This document shows, piece after piece, positions 23,210-34,750 of a DNA stretch of 64,000 bases. Under the pieces are notes generated by a model. The model searched no databases. It saw only the letters and a program-made list of their open reading frames with translations, and had not been told where the DNA came from. Both the position numbers and the translations under genes were made by a program. Each line of letters begins with the position of its first letter. The first letter of the stretch is position 1. Origin of the DNA: Apostichopus japonicus (lineage: Eukaryota > Echinodermata > Holothuroidea > Aspidochirotida > Stichopodidae); NCBI RefSeq assembly GCF_037975245.1, contig NC_092583.1, positions 4,125,264 through 4,189,263 of the forward strand, written 5' to 3'.

Positions 23210-24328
23210 TTACACCCTACTTTCAGTGGGAAGAGGTGGGTCCCCAGGTTCTCTTACGTCCTCTCTCGCCTCTTCTTCACTCTCTGTGTTCATTTTATCC
23301 TGCTGCTCACCAATATCCAGTTGGATGACGTCAGAGATGTGGTTTTTGTCTTCACTTCTCCGAATCTGCACAAATTTGCGGTAGGAAATCCCAATAGAGG
23401 AACTAATAATCATGAAAATACCGAGAATACTAAACAAATTTGGTGATGTACCGAGCAGGAATATATCCGCAAAGAACACCAGATATATTTCATTTACAGT
23501 TATCACAGTAACCACAACGATGTTCTCGACTGAAAGTGCGTAGGCAAATATAAGCATTGTCAAGTACCCTAAGAGGCTCACTGTGACGACCAACAGTCTC
23601 GTATCGAGACACCCAGGTATCTGCCAGTCGCGGTTTAATGTTATCGATATCGACGAGAGAGCCATGATACAGATGGAGCAATACAGGAGGGATTTTATGG
23701 GATTCGTATCTAGTTTTCCTAAGGCCCTAAACGCTACTGTGAGAAAAGCAGACGATAAGCTAGCACAGAGGGCGCTCATTGCTGGCAAGAGCGTCGATGC
23801 ACCTTCGTTGCCATGTGACCCAAAGAGAAACGGTGGACGAATTATCAAGATGATACCAATTATTGTAATGGCGACCATAATAGCTTCGAACCATCTTAGA
23901 GGTTCCTTTAAGAAGATCCTTCCGAATAAAGCGCTAAACGCGATGTACCCGTATACAATGGCAGCAGCGTCCCCTGTGGGCATATTTTGATACGCATAGT
24001 AGAGAGTCCAAACTACTACGGAACTTGATACTCCTTGCACAGCTAGTCCCCGAAATTCTTGGCGAGATGTCGGTTTCATCTCGATTCCAAGAACAATGAG
24101 TAATATCAAACTAACTGCACAACTACAAAAGCCTCTTGCAAATACAAGTTGCGAAGAGTTGGCTGTGCCCTGAACGAAAGTGACCAAAATTGTTACTACA
24201 GAGCTTAAACAAGCCACCAAAAACGATGCTAGTAATCCCCTGTATCGATAGATTTTCCTCCGCAATCTGATAGTGAAATTTCCATGGTTACCAATCCCTC
24301 GGTGATCGTCTTCTTCCAACTTTGTCAT
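23210..24328 (-). CDS. SLC35G1-like EamA/DMT membrane transporter (intact copy 1)
   Basis: A 372-residue protein in one exon, starting at ATG 24328-24326; the frame stays open upstream but without an earlier ATG in the next 13 codons. Likely about 10 membrane segments in two EamA halves. Residues 31-52 form the first helix after YRYRGLL. Residues 110-142 hold the family signature YYAYQNMPTGDAAAIV ... LFGRIFLKE. Residues 148-170 end in LIIRPPFLFG. The second half includes VENIVVVTVITVNEIYLVFF (about 267-286). The last 50 residues are acidic and hydrophilic, probably cytosolic. SLC35G1 in vertebrates has the same PLGDA and RPPFLFGS motifs and has been reported as a membrane regulator/transporter; the substrate is unknown. 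It lies between LINE debris and a SINE and belongs to a same-strand group of four paralogues. A 5' untranslated intron cannot be excluded. Confidence 0.9.
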   Translation of the reverse strand: MTKLEEDDHRGIGNHGNFTIRLRRKIYRYRGLLASFLVACLSSVVTILVTFVQGTANSSQLVFARGFCSCAVSLILLIVLGIEMKPTSRQEFRGLAVQGVSSSVVVWTLYYAYQNMPTGDAAAIVYGYIAFSALFGRIFLKEPLRWFEAIMVAITIIGIILIIRPPFLFGSHGNEGASTLLPAMSALCASLSSAFLTVAFRALGKLDTNPIKSLLYCSICIMALSSISITLNRDWQIPGCLDTRLLVVTVSLLGYLTMLIFAYALSVENIVVVTVITVNEIYLVFFADIFLLGTSPNLFSILGIFMIISSSIGISYRKFVQIRRSEDKNHISDVIQLDIGEQQDKMNTESEEEAREDVREPGDPPLPTESRV

Positions 24329-25490
24329 CGTCTGCCTATAGGTCTGTACTGCAGTATCTCGCTGCAAAAGTTATCTAATACGATTTTTCTCTCTTGTATC
24401 TTTTCTTCTATCGGTTAACTTTTTAAGAGTAGAGTTCGTCACACATCAATGGGAAGCATGAGCAACGTGCGTACGCTGGTATGTTATCGTTCGCCAGAGC
24501 TATGCATAGTAATGTGAAATTTCCCGCATCTATTGTAAATACCTGAAGATAATGTATCAGCTCTTAAAAGTCCCGTTCGCTACCATACTTTGGACATTAC
24601 TGGACAACAACTAGCTGTGTTCCTCCTCTTCCGTCGTCTCCAATCGTCGTCTATGATAAGTGAAGGAGAACAACTAAACGAAATGAAAATGAGTACTATA
24701 CAAAAATTCATCTCCTGAAGATGAACAAATAGGTTCTCACTACAAACGGATATTGACAAGAAGAAGAATGGAACCAGGAAGGTGACACTGTGACAATGTT
24801 GCTTTGTAATTAACTAATCGAGATAACTTCACAAATCCATCTGTTCAGGCTTGAAATTGAGTTGCTTACTGCAATTCACCAAATAAACTAAATACCCACA
24901 GATATAGTTGCCAGCAGGGATACTCACGTTGATGAAAAAGCCGATTTATTGCTATTAGCAAATATCTCTGAGAGAAAAGATTGCCAATTAAAATAAGATT
25001 TTAACAACGGCATGATGTTATTATCTTAACAGCTATAAGTAGGACCAATGCAATACAATTGCGGGAATCAATCAGTTCTCTGGCTCAAAAACAAGTTCTC
25101 GACCAAGGAAGAGCATCGGTAAAACGCAATTCGGAAAATGTTGTACATATAGCCTATTGGCTTCACCGTAGTACTTCCCGTATGCAGGAATGTTTGAGCA
25201 ATTATGCTGATGCCTTGTCGTGGGCATTAGCTTACTATCGGGAAACGTACAAGGCAATAAATATCTCAGGGAGAGAGTATGGTTAATTGCTTCAGATAAT
25301 GACAATGGGATTGTGTTACCGTCTTGGCAGCTAGAAATAATATCGATGCAATACAATTGTCAACGAGGTAGCAATACAGTTGTAAACGCGGAAACAATCA
25401 ATTCCGCAGTCTATTGTAATCTCGACCGGGTAACTTTTATGTTTGTGATTTCAATTAAAGTTTTATCAGGAATACACAATTAATCATAAT
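24329..25490. other. Upstream region of transporter copy 1, no gene seen
   Basis: Would contain the promoter of the minus-strand gene ending at 24328, but I find no decisive TATA box or initiator. Short open frames on both strands near 25060-25350 overlap each other and look accidental. Confidence 0.35.
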
Positions 25491-25493
25491 AAT

Positions 25494-25790
25494 ATTGAGG
25501 ATTTATAAAGCTCAGACTTATCCACCGATAACGGTGCTCAAGGCACATCACAATATTACCCCGGTCAACGATAACCTGTCAAACATAGAGACAATCCCTC
25601 TACATGGCAGCAGCTAAACAGCGCCCAGCTGACAGGTCCCCATTTATACACCCAGGGGTGAAGAGAGGCAATGGAGATAAAGTGCCTGGCCCAAGGAAAA
25701 CACTACGTAATGATCTGGCCAAGACTCGAACCAAAAATCCTTAGCTCACAAGTCCACTGCCTTAACCACTTGACCATAACGCTCTCTCCT
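25494..25790 (-). mobile_element. tRNA-derived SINE, family 3
   Basis: On the minus strand the head (25790-25715) reads AGCGTTATGGTCAAGTGG ... GGTTCGAGTCTTGGCC, matching tRNA A- and B-box promoters (B-box GGTTCGAGTCT). The body includes 'cttcacccctgggtgtataaatgg', and the tail ends 'gctttataaatcctcaatattatt'. The tail resembles 20955-21060. Intact-looking but not a tRNA gene, because the acceptor pairing is absent. Confidence 0.75.
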
Positions 25791-26449
25791 GAACACCTCG
25801 GAGAAATTATATAGCCTATGCCAGAAGATGACTCCATGTAGGGGTACTTACCCCTTAAGTAACACGTACACTAACAATATACCATGTTTATAAAAAGCCT
25901 CAGTGTTCTATATTAGTGTTATGTACGGATACACCGAACAAAGTTTGCATAATTACATAAAATACATGATCAGTTTCAGTTATTGCCAGCATTTTTGTTT
26001 TCTTTTTTTGTTATGATTTGATTAAAGGTCGGAGTATTGGAATTGGTGCCATGCTATATAGTTGGTATTAGCAAGTCCACTCGATAACAAGAGTTGTCTA
26101 TTACTTTATGTACTGTAGGCTATACTCTATACGTAAAATAACTGTAATTAATTGGTATACTGCTAAATAAATGCACATACAAGTTGCATTAGGACAATAG
26201 TAGCACAGAACCAGAAATGTGATTTATTCATAATCGCAAATGAGAAGATGTTTAAAAGTAATGTTACAGATAGTTGATATATAAGTATACTAAAACATGA
26301 AGGAAGGGTTCAAAAATTGAGCAAAGTAACAACAAATTCAGATACTTCCGAGTCTCGTTAAAGATAAAACTACAAATTGTCTCTAAACAGATCAATTTTT
26401 ACTATCATACTAAAATTATTTCCAATATGCTTACAAGTTTGTTCACATC

Positions 26450-26700
26450 AGTTAGTCACTAGTTGTTGACGACAAGTATAAAGTCTCGATATTTTATTTT
26501 TTATTTATTTTTTAGTTGTTGTTCTCTTTTCTAATTGTAAAGTTCTGTATTTTTTCAGGGAGAGTTAATACCCGATAAGCCTTATAGGTTTCTTTTAGTG
26601 CACTTCCTTTTACGAGTTTTGTTTTTTATCTCCTTCTACGTTATATGTCATACTTATGTTGTGATAGAACAAAAAAATAAATCAAATCAATTCTGTAGCC
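26450..26700 (+). repeat. Probable LINE 3' untranslated tail
   Basis: T-rich sequence with 'cagggagagttaatacccgataagccttataggtttctttt', ending 'gtgatagaacaaaaaaataaatcaaatcaa'. The layout (short hairpin-like segment, T-rich spacer, AAATAAAT-type end) parallels 22280-22380 behind the LINE fragment at 21780. No coding portion remains. Confidence 0.45.
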
Positions 26701-27044
26701 GGTATTAGCCAGTTGGTATTGGATGACGTGCAGTATGAGCTACCGAAGATACATATACACGGAATATGATATGTTGTGAAGACCTCTTCTCGTGTTGTAT
26801 TCTGTAAATAGATACTTGCACAATTTGGTTTGTTTTCTTCTGTATTTTATTTGTTAACCTGAAATGCAGAATCTTTAAAAGACTAGAAACGTTCGGGGCG
26901 CCTGAAATGCAGAATGTTTTAATGGACTCATCTATTGTTTTCCTAACGTTTTACATGATTTGGTATTGAAGTAAACTTGTTGCGAAATCGTAATATAGTG
27001 TCTTCCATTTTCGAGTTGGAGAAAAAGAGACAGGTGTTAACAAT

Positions 27045-27300
27045 TATCTCAATGTCTCAATAATTCATACTTTGTCTTAAATTTCTTCTGTATTTTATTT
27101 CTTAATAATCTACAATTATCTCAAAATGTCTCAATAATTATGATTTTTATCTCAACTTTCTTCTGTACTTTATTTCTTAATAATCTACAATTATCTCAAA
27201 ATGTCTTAATAGTTCTTATTTTGTCTCAACTTTCTTCTGTATATTTATTTCTTAATGCTCTCAACTTTCTTCAGTATTTTATTTCTAAACAATCTTCAAT
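27045..27300. repeat. 75-bp minisatellite, about 3.5 copies
   Basis: Units contain TTCTTCTGTATTTTATTTC then TTAATAATCTACAATTATC and TCAAAATGTCTCAATAA. Unit marks lie near 27083, 27158 and 27232 (periods 75 and 74 bp), with a shortened last unit at 27267. AT-rich and non-coding. Confidence 0.8.
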
Positions 27301-27619
27301 CCGACTCCATGAAATTCAGAATATTTAAAAGCCTGTTGTCCCATGAAGCTATTAACGAAAAACAGCTCCATGGTTGTTCATAGTGTATGTGAGTCTAATC
27401 ATTGTTCTTGCGTAGTTTGTAGAGCGGCTGTATATGATTCTAAAGCTCCTTCTATAATTCTCGAGCTCACTTTATTGTGCCAATGTTACGGTACATCGAA
27501 TCCACAAAACCACTAGCCTTGGCCTATTGTTGGTGAAGGCAGTAGACCTTTAAGCTCTAAGCCGGCTACGAAGTGTAAATGATGCGGGTTATTCTGCAAT
27601 CGTGCCGTTATTTTAATAC

Positions 27620-30600
27620 ATGGGGTCCAAGTATATGAACCATGGATAGATTCACTCAGGACACCTTGTGTATTAGGCCATCAGCTGAAGCTCAAAATGT
27701 GGCTGTAAAATCAGTTTCGTTCCAGCAACACCGGGTCTAGACTTTTAATGCATTTTTGGGTAGTTTAATGCATCACAAACATTATATCAAAAGTTCTCCA
27801 AAAAATTTCCTGCAGTATTTTTGTAAGAAACCCTTGAAATTGGGTATGTTATGTAGACATTACGTGCTACGATGCTATGTATTAGGAACACATATGCTAA
27901 CGTTAGATTTGGTACAGTGGTACATACATACCACTCTTTTCTTATATGTTAAATTACGACTGATATATTTTTCTTGTATAATAGTTGGGTCAGGGTTACA
28001 AGAATGGTGGAAGAGGATTCTGGTGTAAGGGTCAGTGAGGGTTGTTTTCAGGCATTACAAGTTGTGCCCCCCCCCCCCCCCCCTCCATTTTCGCCAAAAT
28101 GGTAAAAAATCACATTTTCAACTTTGAAATATGAAATACAATTTTTGCACATTATAACTTAAGGGTTTTAATTATAAAAATGTACCACTTTTAATAAACT
28201 CAGATATAATGCTTTGTAATAAATCAAATATTTTTAGATTTTCCCCCTGTTATGAATGCATTTCGTCTGTGCATGTATGCGTAAATATACACATATAATG
28301 AAAAGTTCCTCTCCATAATTGTTACACTCCCCATCCAAACTGTTTTACAAATGCGATCCCCTCCCCCTCTACTTTACATGTAGCTAAATCCCTAGTTACA
28401 ATGAGATGTACCAATGCCCCAAGACCAGTGAGCTATTTCTTTTGTATAAATCAATATATAAGTTGGCACACTAAGACGTCATGGCATATCGTAGATGTGA
28501 AATAAAGTTATAGTCGGTATATATCCGTTACCTTAGTACTCTTTCTACAGTCTTCTGCAAAACTAGGTACTTTCTCCTTGTTACTGAAACGACATGTTTA
28601 TAATTCGTATTCCTGCAAAAAGAGTTTCCAAGGGAGTTAACGTATAAAAGAAAAGATCGACAAGGTTTCGAATGGTATTTTGAATAATAATAGTTCTATA
28701 TTCTACAAATAATATGAATCATAAAGGTGAATGGTACAAATAAGTGAATAACGAAGACAGTTAACTTAAGCCCCAGATAGAAAGAAATAATGTATCTATT
28801 AAGACTGGGTCGATACACTCAATGGTGTAGTAGAGCTGGGCCTTTGCGATGATTCAAGATACAGGTTCTTCATCAAAAGGCGCGGCGCGGAATTAATAAG
28901 TGATTAAAAGTTCATCCAAGGACAGTTGTACTAGTCTTAACAGTATCCACTTCAATTCACTGTATGGTAGTCAGATATGGTATGGAAAAGGGAAAGTCTA
29001 TTCCGTAGTAGAGGTGAAGATAATTAGATGAAATAAAAGTCACTAAAGACTTGAATATCCTTCAGTCAAAACTTGAACAGATGCACAGAACATATTAACA
29101 ATATGAATAAAACAGGTAACGAAATGTTACGGCAAACAATAAAGAACCGTGATATTGGAACAGGGTCAGGGGATATGTGAATATGCAAGAGGTAAAGCAT
29201 GCCCATAACACCCTCCTCCCCCCTCCCCTCTCAAAAAAAAGTGTGATTTGAAGAAAATGTGGATATTTATCAAAGGTGTCTGGTAGGTAGGGTAATCTAC
29301 GTAAAACTACTAATAGCTAAAATGAATATATGAATAAGATCATGTTTTCTGGTTCCTTTAAACTCTGGGGAACAAAATAATGACAACATGACTTTGAAAA
29401 AGTTAACCCTCTTCACAAACTTCAAACTTGATTAAAATTTCAGACTAAGATATCAAGATTTAACACCATCACAGTTCATCCTCCAAATCATCTTCCCCTG
29501 CATCAACAATCTCAACATCTTCTTGGAAGTTGCTGCAATTTCTATATTTACATAGGTCTGTACACTGTAGTTGTGCATTCATTCAGGAACATCTTCCTTT
29601 AAGACATTTGCCGACTCTACAGCTACTGCTGACACACTGAAGCAAAACATCTGGGTCAGGTGGCTTCGTCATCCAAGTGATTATAAGGTCATCATTTTCA
29701 AGTTTCCATCCATGTCCCTCTGGTGAGAGTGCATCAATCCTTTGCTGCAATGCCCTACTGTGAATAGCAGCCTGGTTGGTGCAGCGCTTGACATGCTGGA
29801 TCAGAGCATCTTTTGTTGGTGGTAAACTCTGCTCTGAGGAGGAGATGAACAGAACACCTTGTACCATGAAATTGGATATTTTTGAGTCTCACATTTTATG
29901 ATGGGGTACCAATATAATTACAATTCAGCTAGAAATATGTTGCAAATTACTTTAATAATTTCAATGGAAAGATTAACCTGATATTGCATCTCAAAGCGTT
30001 TAGAGAATTTTTTAATTTTCCTTGGGGGAGGACCCCCATATTCCAAAAGTCCTAGATCCACCCCTGAACACTCAATGAACCACACATTGAATAGAGTACT
30101 TTACCTTTCAAGATCTGTATGTCTTCCTTGTCAAGAATTGTATCTAGTTTCTTCAACATAGAGAGTGGTACCTCACTCCAATGGCAACACGGTCTTTTCC
30201 TCTAATATTCGTAAAATCTGAACTCATCTTTTTTCCGCTCTGCTGCTTGTCGAAGCAATACCTTAATAAAATGAAATAAAAAAAGCAAATTGTTTTGCAT
30301 TTTCTGTTGATCAAAATGTAAGTTTGAACAAATAAGAACTAAGACAATTTTATTTATATACCATGTGATCTGCTCATCTTCTATGGACAAACAAAGACAC
30401 ATTCAAATTTTGCAAACCAGTGTCATGCAAAAAAGAATTAAAACAGACTTTTTTTGACAGTACAGTACATTATCTCTTAATGTTATGGTTTAAATTATAC
30501 AATGGTAGATTATATCTGTTACTAATAATAAAGGAGACAGATACTTGTTCATTTTGGTAAAGCTAGACAGGCTGACCATAAGACCTTGCAAACCTAACCT

Positions 30601-31770
30601 TATTGCACCTTTGTTACACTTATTTTTCTAACTAATATAATATCTCTATCATTCAAATAAAGGGCCACAGTAAGAAAACTATGAAGCCTGTATTTAACAC
30701 TTAGGCTAGTGCCCAGATGGAGAATTTGAAACAAATTTCCGTTCCTACCACCATATAACAAAACAAATCAGATGACCATGCCACTAATTATATTTTGTTC
30801 AGGTCCAACACTGTGCCCTTTGACTTGGATTATATCCCTTAAGAGCTACTGATCTTGCATTATGCAACTTCTCTTAACACTTCAACTATGCCACAGAAGT
30901 ACAAGTAGAGTCGTGTAGTATGCTTAGGCTTACCTCCATCGAAAGTCTCTGCCTGCTGCAGCTTGTCCCGTTTGCAACGCCTAGTAATGTATTGTTTCTT
31001 TTCCCACATATAATAAATTGAACAGGCAATACACCAGAGCTTCTGCTTGGTTTCCTCGATCTTTCCGTCAATTCTTCGTTTAAAATCATATGGGGTCTCC
31101 TCTGGAACTGTCCGTTTTCTTGCAGCAATGTGCTTGCTATCAATGAACCGCCTGTAACACTTATCGTGGAACCCCATCATACTATGCTGTTGAACACACG
31201 CTTGATTGTAGTAGGCCATGGAGTAATCAGTAGTACGGCGATATCACTGTCTCCGCCGCTGAGATTAAGCCAATCTTTAGCGCAGGAAGTAACTTTAGTC
31301 CATCGTTTATTCGTCGGTGCCTTGAATGCTTCAAATTTTACAGATTCAATGTGCACTGAACACTGTAGATTTCCGTGTGTCGGAGACTGACTAGCGCCCG
31401 TGGGAGCCGCCATGTTTGTTGTTTTCTACAAAGATTGCACACAGAACTCATGGCTCATTGGACAATACATATCACATGGTACAGATATCTCACTGGCGCA
31501 CAACTTTTGAACGTAAAACGGCAAGTTTCTTAACATACGCAATAAAAAATATAGTTCGATCTTTCGAGCGGAATTGCAAAAAAACTGCAGGAAAGTACAT
31601 GGAGAACTTTTGGATCATTAATCTTAATTAATTTATGTATTCAATGCTGTAGAGAAATTTTAGACCCGCAGTTGCTGGAACGAAACAAGCGAATTTCGAC
31701 CTTCAGCTGATGGCCTATATGGTGTGTTTAAATAGTTTGGTACAGTTAGCACTTACCGTTAAGGATACGT
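27620..31770 (-). mobile_element. Probable DNA transposon with long decayed inverted ends, carrying the broken gene at 29469-31413
   Basis: The sequence at about 27660-27825 reappears inverted at about 31560-31740. Shared blocks, in order, are AGGCCATCAGCTGAAG, TTTCGTTCCAGCAAC, CGGGTCTA, AAAGTTCTCCA and TTTCCTGCAGT.TTTTTG. Weaker similarity extends outward to about 27620 and 31770. The only gene-like sequence between the arms is the cysteine-rich pseudogene on the minus strand, whose first codon lies about 150 bp inside one arm. Exact ends and target duplication could not be fixed. I infer one mobile unit of about 4.1 kb. An inverted duplication flanking a host gene is the alternative. Confidence 0.6.
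29469..31413 (-). pseudogene. Multi-exon cysteine-rich gene relic with KCYRRF and CxC-type tail
   Basis: Starts MAAPTGASQSPTHGNLQC at 31413. Exon 1 includes RWTKVTSCAKDWLNLSGGD, then after a frameshift near 31225-31245 GFHDKCYRRFIDSKHIAARKR and a Lys-rich stretch. It ends in a good donor (GATGGAG|GTAAGC) at 30934. A second exon around 30270-30110 shows LLRQAAERKKDEFRF, then in another frame NIRGKDRVAIGVRYHSLC, so it is frameshifted too. The last exon (about 29870-29469) encodes LPPTKDALIQHVKRCTNQAA, GWKLENDDLIITWMTKPPDP and a Cys array (CVSSSCRVGKCLKGRC) interrupted by TGA at 29583-29585 where the pattern expects Cys. It resumes with LQCTDLCKYRNCSN to a stop at 29469. From general knowledge, multicopy invertebrate proteins have this layout; I do not know their function. 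Intron limits are approximate. Confidence 0.7.
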
Positions 31771-32176
31771 AGTTTTGCATTGCCACGGTCTGTCCCACGG
31801 CCATATCCGTGGAAACGACACCCATGAACTACAATACAGTTGAGTCAATTCAAAATGATTTATTTTAGCCTAAGTAAATTTGTACAAATAGACTCACCCA
31901 ATCGGAAACCGATGTAAGATTTGAACGAGGACATAAGAAAACAAAACAGGTACCAATCCACAGACTCAAGAGGACCCCCTTCGATCCACCTCCACACATA
32001 TACTCCCCCCCCCCCCCTTCCTCCCCATCCCCATTGCTTCTCATCCTTCCCGTAAGTTAATTTTGTTAGAGCACTTCGTTGTCAACGACTCCCGTGTGAG
32101 AGTATTGCTAATACAAAATACTAGGTTTCATTAGTAAAGTGCACAACTGGAATATAGGCCTACGCCAACATATATA

Positions 32177-32372
32177 CCGAGTCACTCCAAGATTAATGTA
32201 TGTCGTCCAGTTACAGAGTTGTTGACAATTGACAATTCATAATCATGGACGTTAAATATGAATGTAAGAGACTGACTTCGGTCAGCTTGCCGCTTTGATG
32301 AGCCAATGGGGCTTCTTCGCGAGTTCCTGCTTGCAGGAGGATCTAAAAATACATACACACATACATACATAC
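32177..32372 (+). mobile_element. tRNA-derived SINE, family 2, 5'-truncated
   Basis: Plus-strand copy beginning inside the B-box (CGAGTCACTCC) and running through 'ttgacaattgacaattcataatcatgg' and 'gcgagttcctgcttgcaggaggatct' into an (ACAT)n tail. Full-length relatives are at 48971-49176, 56124-56345 and 58699-58922, in the opposite orientation. Confidence 0.75.
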
Positions 32373-32399
32373 CCCCATATACCTACGTACTTTGATGTG

Positions 32400-34590
32400 A
32401 CGTTGTCGCTAATCTTCGAGCCCTTGGGTCACCACAAGATGGCTATCTCATTGAATGATAGCAATGTACTCTACCATCACGGTGAAACTGTAACGATTAC
32501 TATTACAGCGATCGTTAACAGTCTTATAGAGAGCCACTATTCATTCAATTGTAAGAAACACGACTAAACTTATCAACGAAAGTATCCGTAGTTCTTATTG
32601 AAGTAAAGTGCAAAGGAGCTATTGTATTACGTCATGCTTATTCACTTTGCAGTTTTTCCACTGATGCATATAACCACTAGAGCTTATCGGTTCGTGTTTA
32701 CGATGACCACGTATAAAGACAGCGGACATGGCCTAATGGTTCTTGGTAAACATTAACCTCAATTGTCGGGTGGTACAGCTGAATATAGTGTCCGGGCATC
32801 CGTTAGGATGACTTCTTATGGACAACAATAGAGCCGTTCATTTAAGTTTGAATTTGACTTTGCTTCTCAGCGCCCGGTTTGGAAACTCCGCACCCGGTCT
32901 CAAAACTGCGCGCCTGGTTTGAAAGTTGAGCGCCTAACTTAACTAGCCAGCTGAGGTTACTTCTCAACACTTCACAGTGGCGATGTGTTCGGTATCTCCA
33001 TAGTTCATGCACTTATCTACTTTTATTTTTAGTGTAAAAGTCATTTTTGGTCCAACAAATGAAGGTCAAACCAGTAGAAATCATGTAGGGAGCCTAGGAA
33101 CTCCTCCTATAGGGTTTCAAACATAAGTGTTATTTTAGCTGGAATGATCGGGCTTATACTTCGATCAAATATTTTCCATTGATGTCTGATTGAGCAATTT
33201 CCTTGGGTTAGACTTCAAAATGAATATATATATATATACTGAAGCGTGTCGAAATAACCGTCTTTGTTCATTTGTCAAGGGTCAGCGTTTATGGATTAGG
33301 ACAAAGGTACTGGTTACAGGATACATATAAACTGTATTGCCAGTGGCCTACCAGCCGAATTAGGATACTAAAAAGCAGGCAAATCAAGGCCTTGAGCAAA
33401 ATTCTTCAGCAATACTGATGAGGCTCGTCAAGTATTTTGTTTAAAAGTATATATGTATACGGAACAATGCTTAGTCTCAACGTGGAACCAAATCACTGCA
33501 GATTACAGCTACAAACTGTTAATTTCTCTCTGTTTGAAATTCAACTGTTCCCAGCAGAGATATACCGCGTAGAGATAACCATTTTTATCAGATATTATAC
33601 TATATATGACGTCAGCAAGTATTACAAGACTGTACACTTATATAATAGGCCGTTCCTACGAACGCGGGCTTGCTTCACCCTTGATCGACCTATCGAGGGG
33701 AGGGCAAATTGCTCAACTCTTTTTCTGCGTGGGAACGGGACTAGCCCGAGCTTGACCAAGCCCCTCATGAGAGGTGGGGTTAGGACAGCTTAGCCCGGGT
33801 AAACGTTGACCAATGTAAATAAACATTTAACTTGAGGTGTAAAAGTTCCGATGGATTTTATCAGTTGTGGTTTCCGCCGCTTGCTTATTTCAGTATCGAC
33901 ATAAACTGTGATGTATCTTCTAAAATTGGTTGTGTGTACAAAGGACCAGTGCAGTGAGAATGAAGGAATTACGTAAGGCATAGCTGAGTAGTACACAGTG
34001 TAGTTGCCCGCATATATCCGCATACATACAGTATAAAGTTTCAGCTGCTGTCTTGAAGACGTCCAGATAATCGGCAAAGCCCATTATTATTATTAACGAT
34101 ATTTTCCTGTACAACATGTCGCAGGAGACTGAGCATGCAAAGTATGTGGTCGGACGATGAGGTAACCAAGGTTTTGTCACGATAACCGTAAAGCGTTTAG
34201 TCTATACGCCATAACTTCTTTGACGCAATACTAGCAAAGTACACTGATAGTGGAATTTCTTGTTGCCAGCTTGCCAAGAAAAGTTTTTACATCAATGTCA
34301 ATGAAAATGGTACAGTATAAAATAAGTGCGGACACCTAGTTGCAACAAAACATTTTGCACCATGTCTCGAGCCTAACCATTTTGTGTTAGGGGTTAAATA
34401 TTTCTTCTGGGTAAAGTGTGCAAATATTTTTTTCCAGAGTTGTTGAAACGTTTTTATGAACACAAATAACAATAAAAGATGAGTAGTATACAGAGTCAAG
34501 AAAAAACAAGGTGGTGGAGGAGGACTGAAATAGCATTAGCTTGTACGAGCAGTCAAAACCTTAAACAAGTTATACAGTACAGATAAAAAC
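32400..34590. other. Intergenic, no gene recognised
   Basis: Open frames at 33437-33793, 33790-34077 and 33920-34180 overlap on opposite strands and show no family features or plausible splice context. GC content is ordinary. I see no RNA gene or clear transposon end. Confidence 0.4.
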
Positions 34591-34635
34591 ACAATACAAC
34601 AATAGAGGAAGAGAACAAAGGCAAAAAACAAATGT

Positions 34636-34750
34636 AATTAACAACTTACAAGCAATAATGATTCACAAAAAACAAAGACAATTAACAACTAACAAGCAAT
34701 AATGATTCACAAAAAGCAAAGATAATTGACAACTTACAAGCAATATTGCT
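34636..34750. repeat. 43-44-bp tandem repeat in the LINE 3' region
   Basis: Three units starting near 34636, 34680 and 34723, each containing AATTAACAACTTACAAGC (or close variants) followed by AATAATGATTCAC. The last unit is truncated. Confidence 0.8.

Noticed and set aside
23583-23990. 135-codon plus-strand frame, and similar frames at 41242-41544, 41656-41862 and 56828-57145
   Set aside because: They are antisense shadows of the transporter coding sequences.
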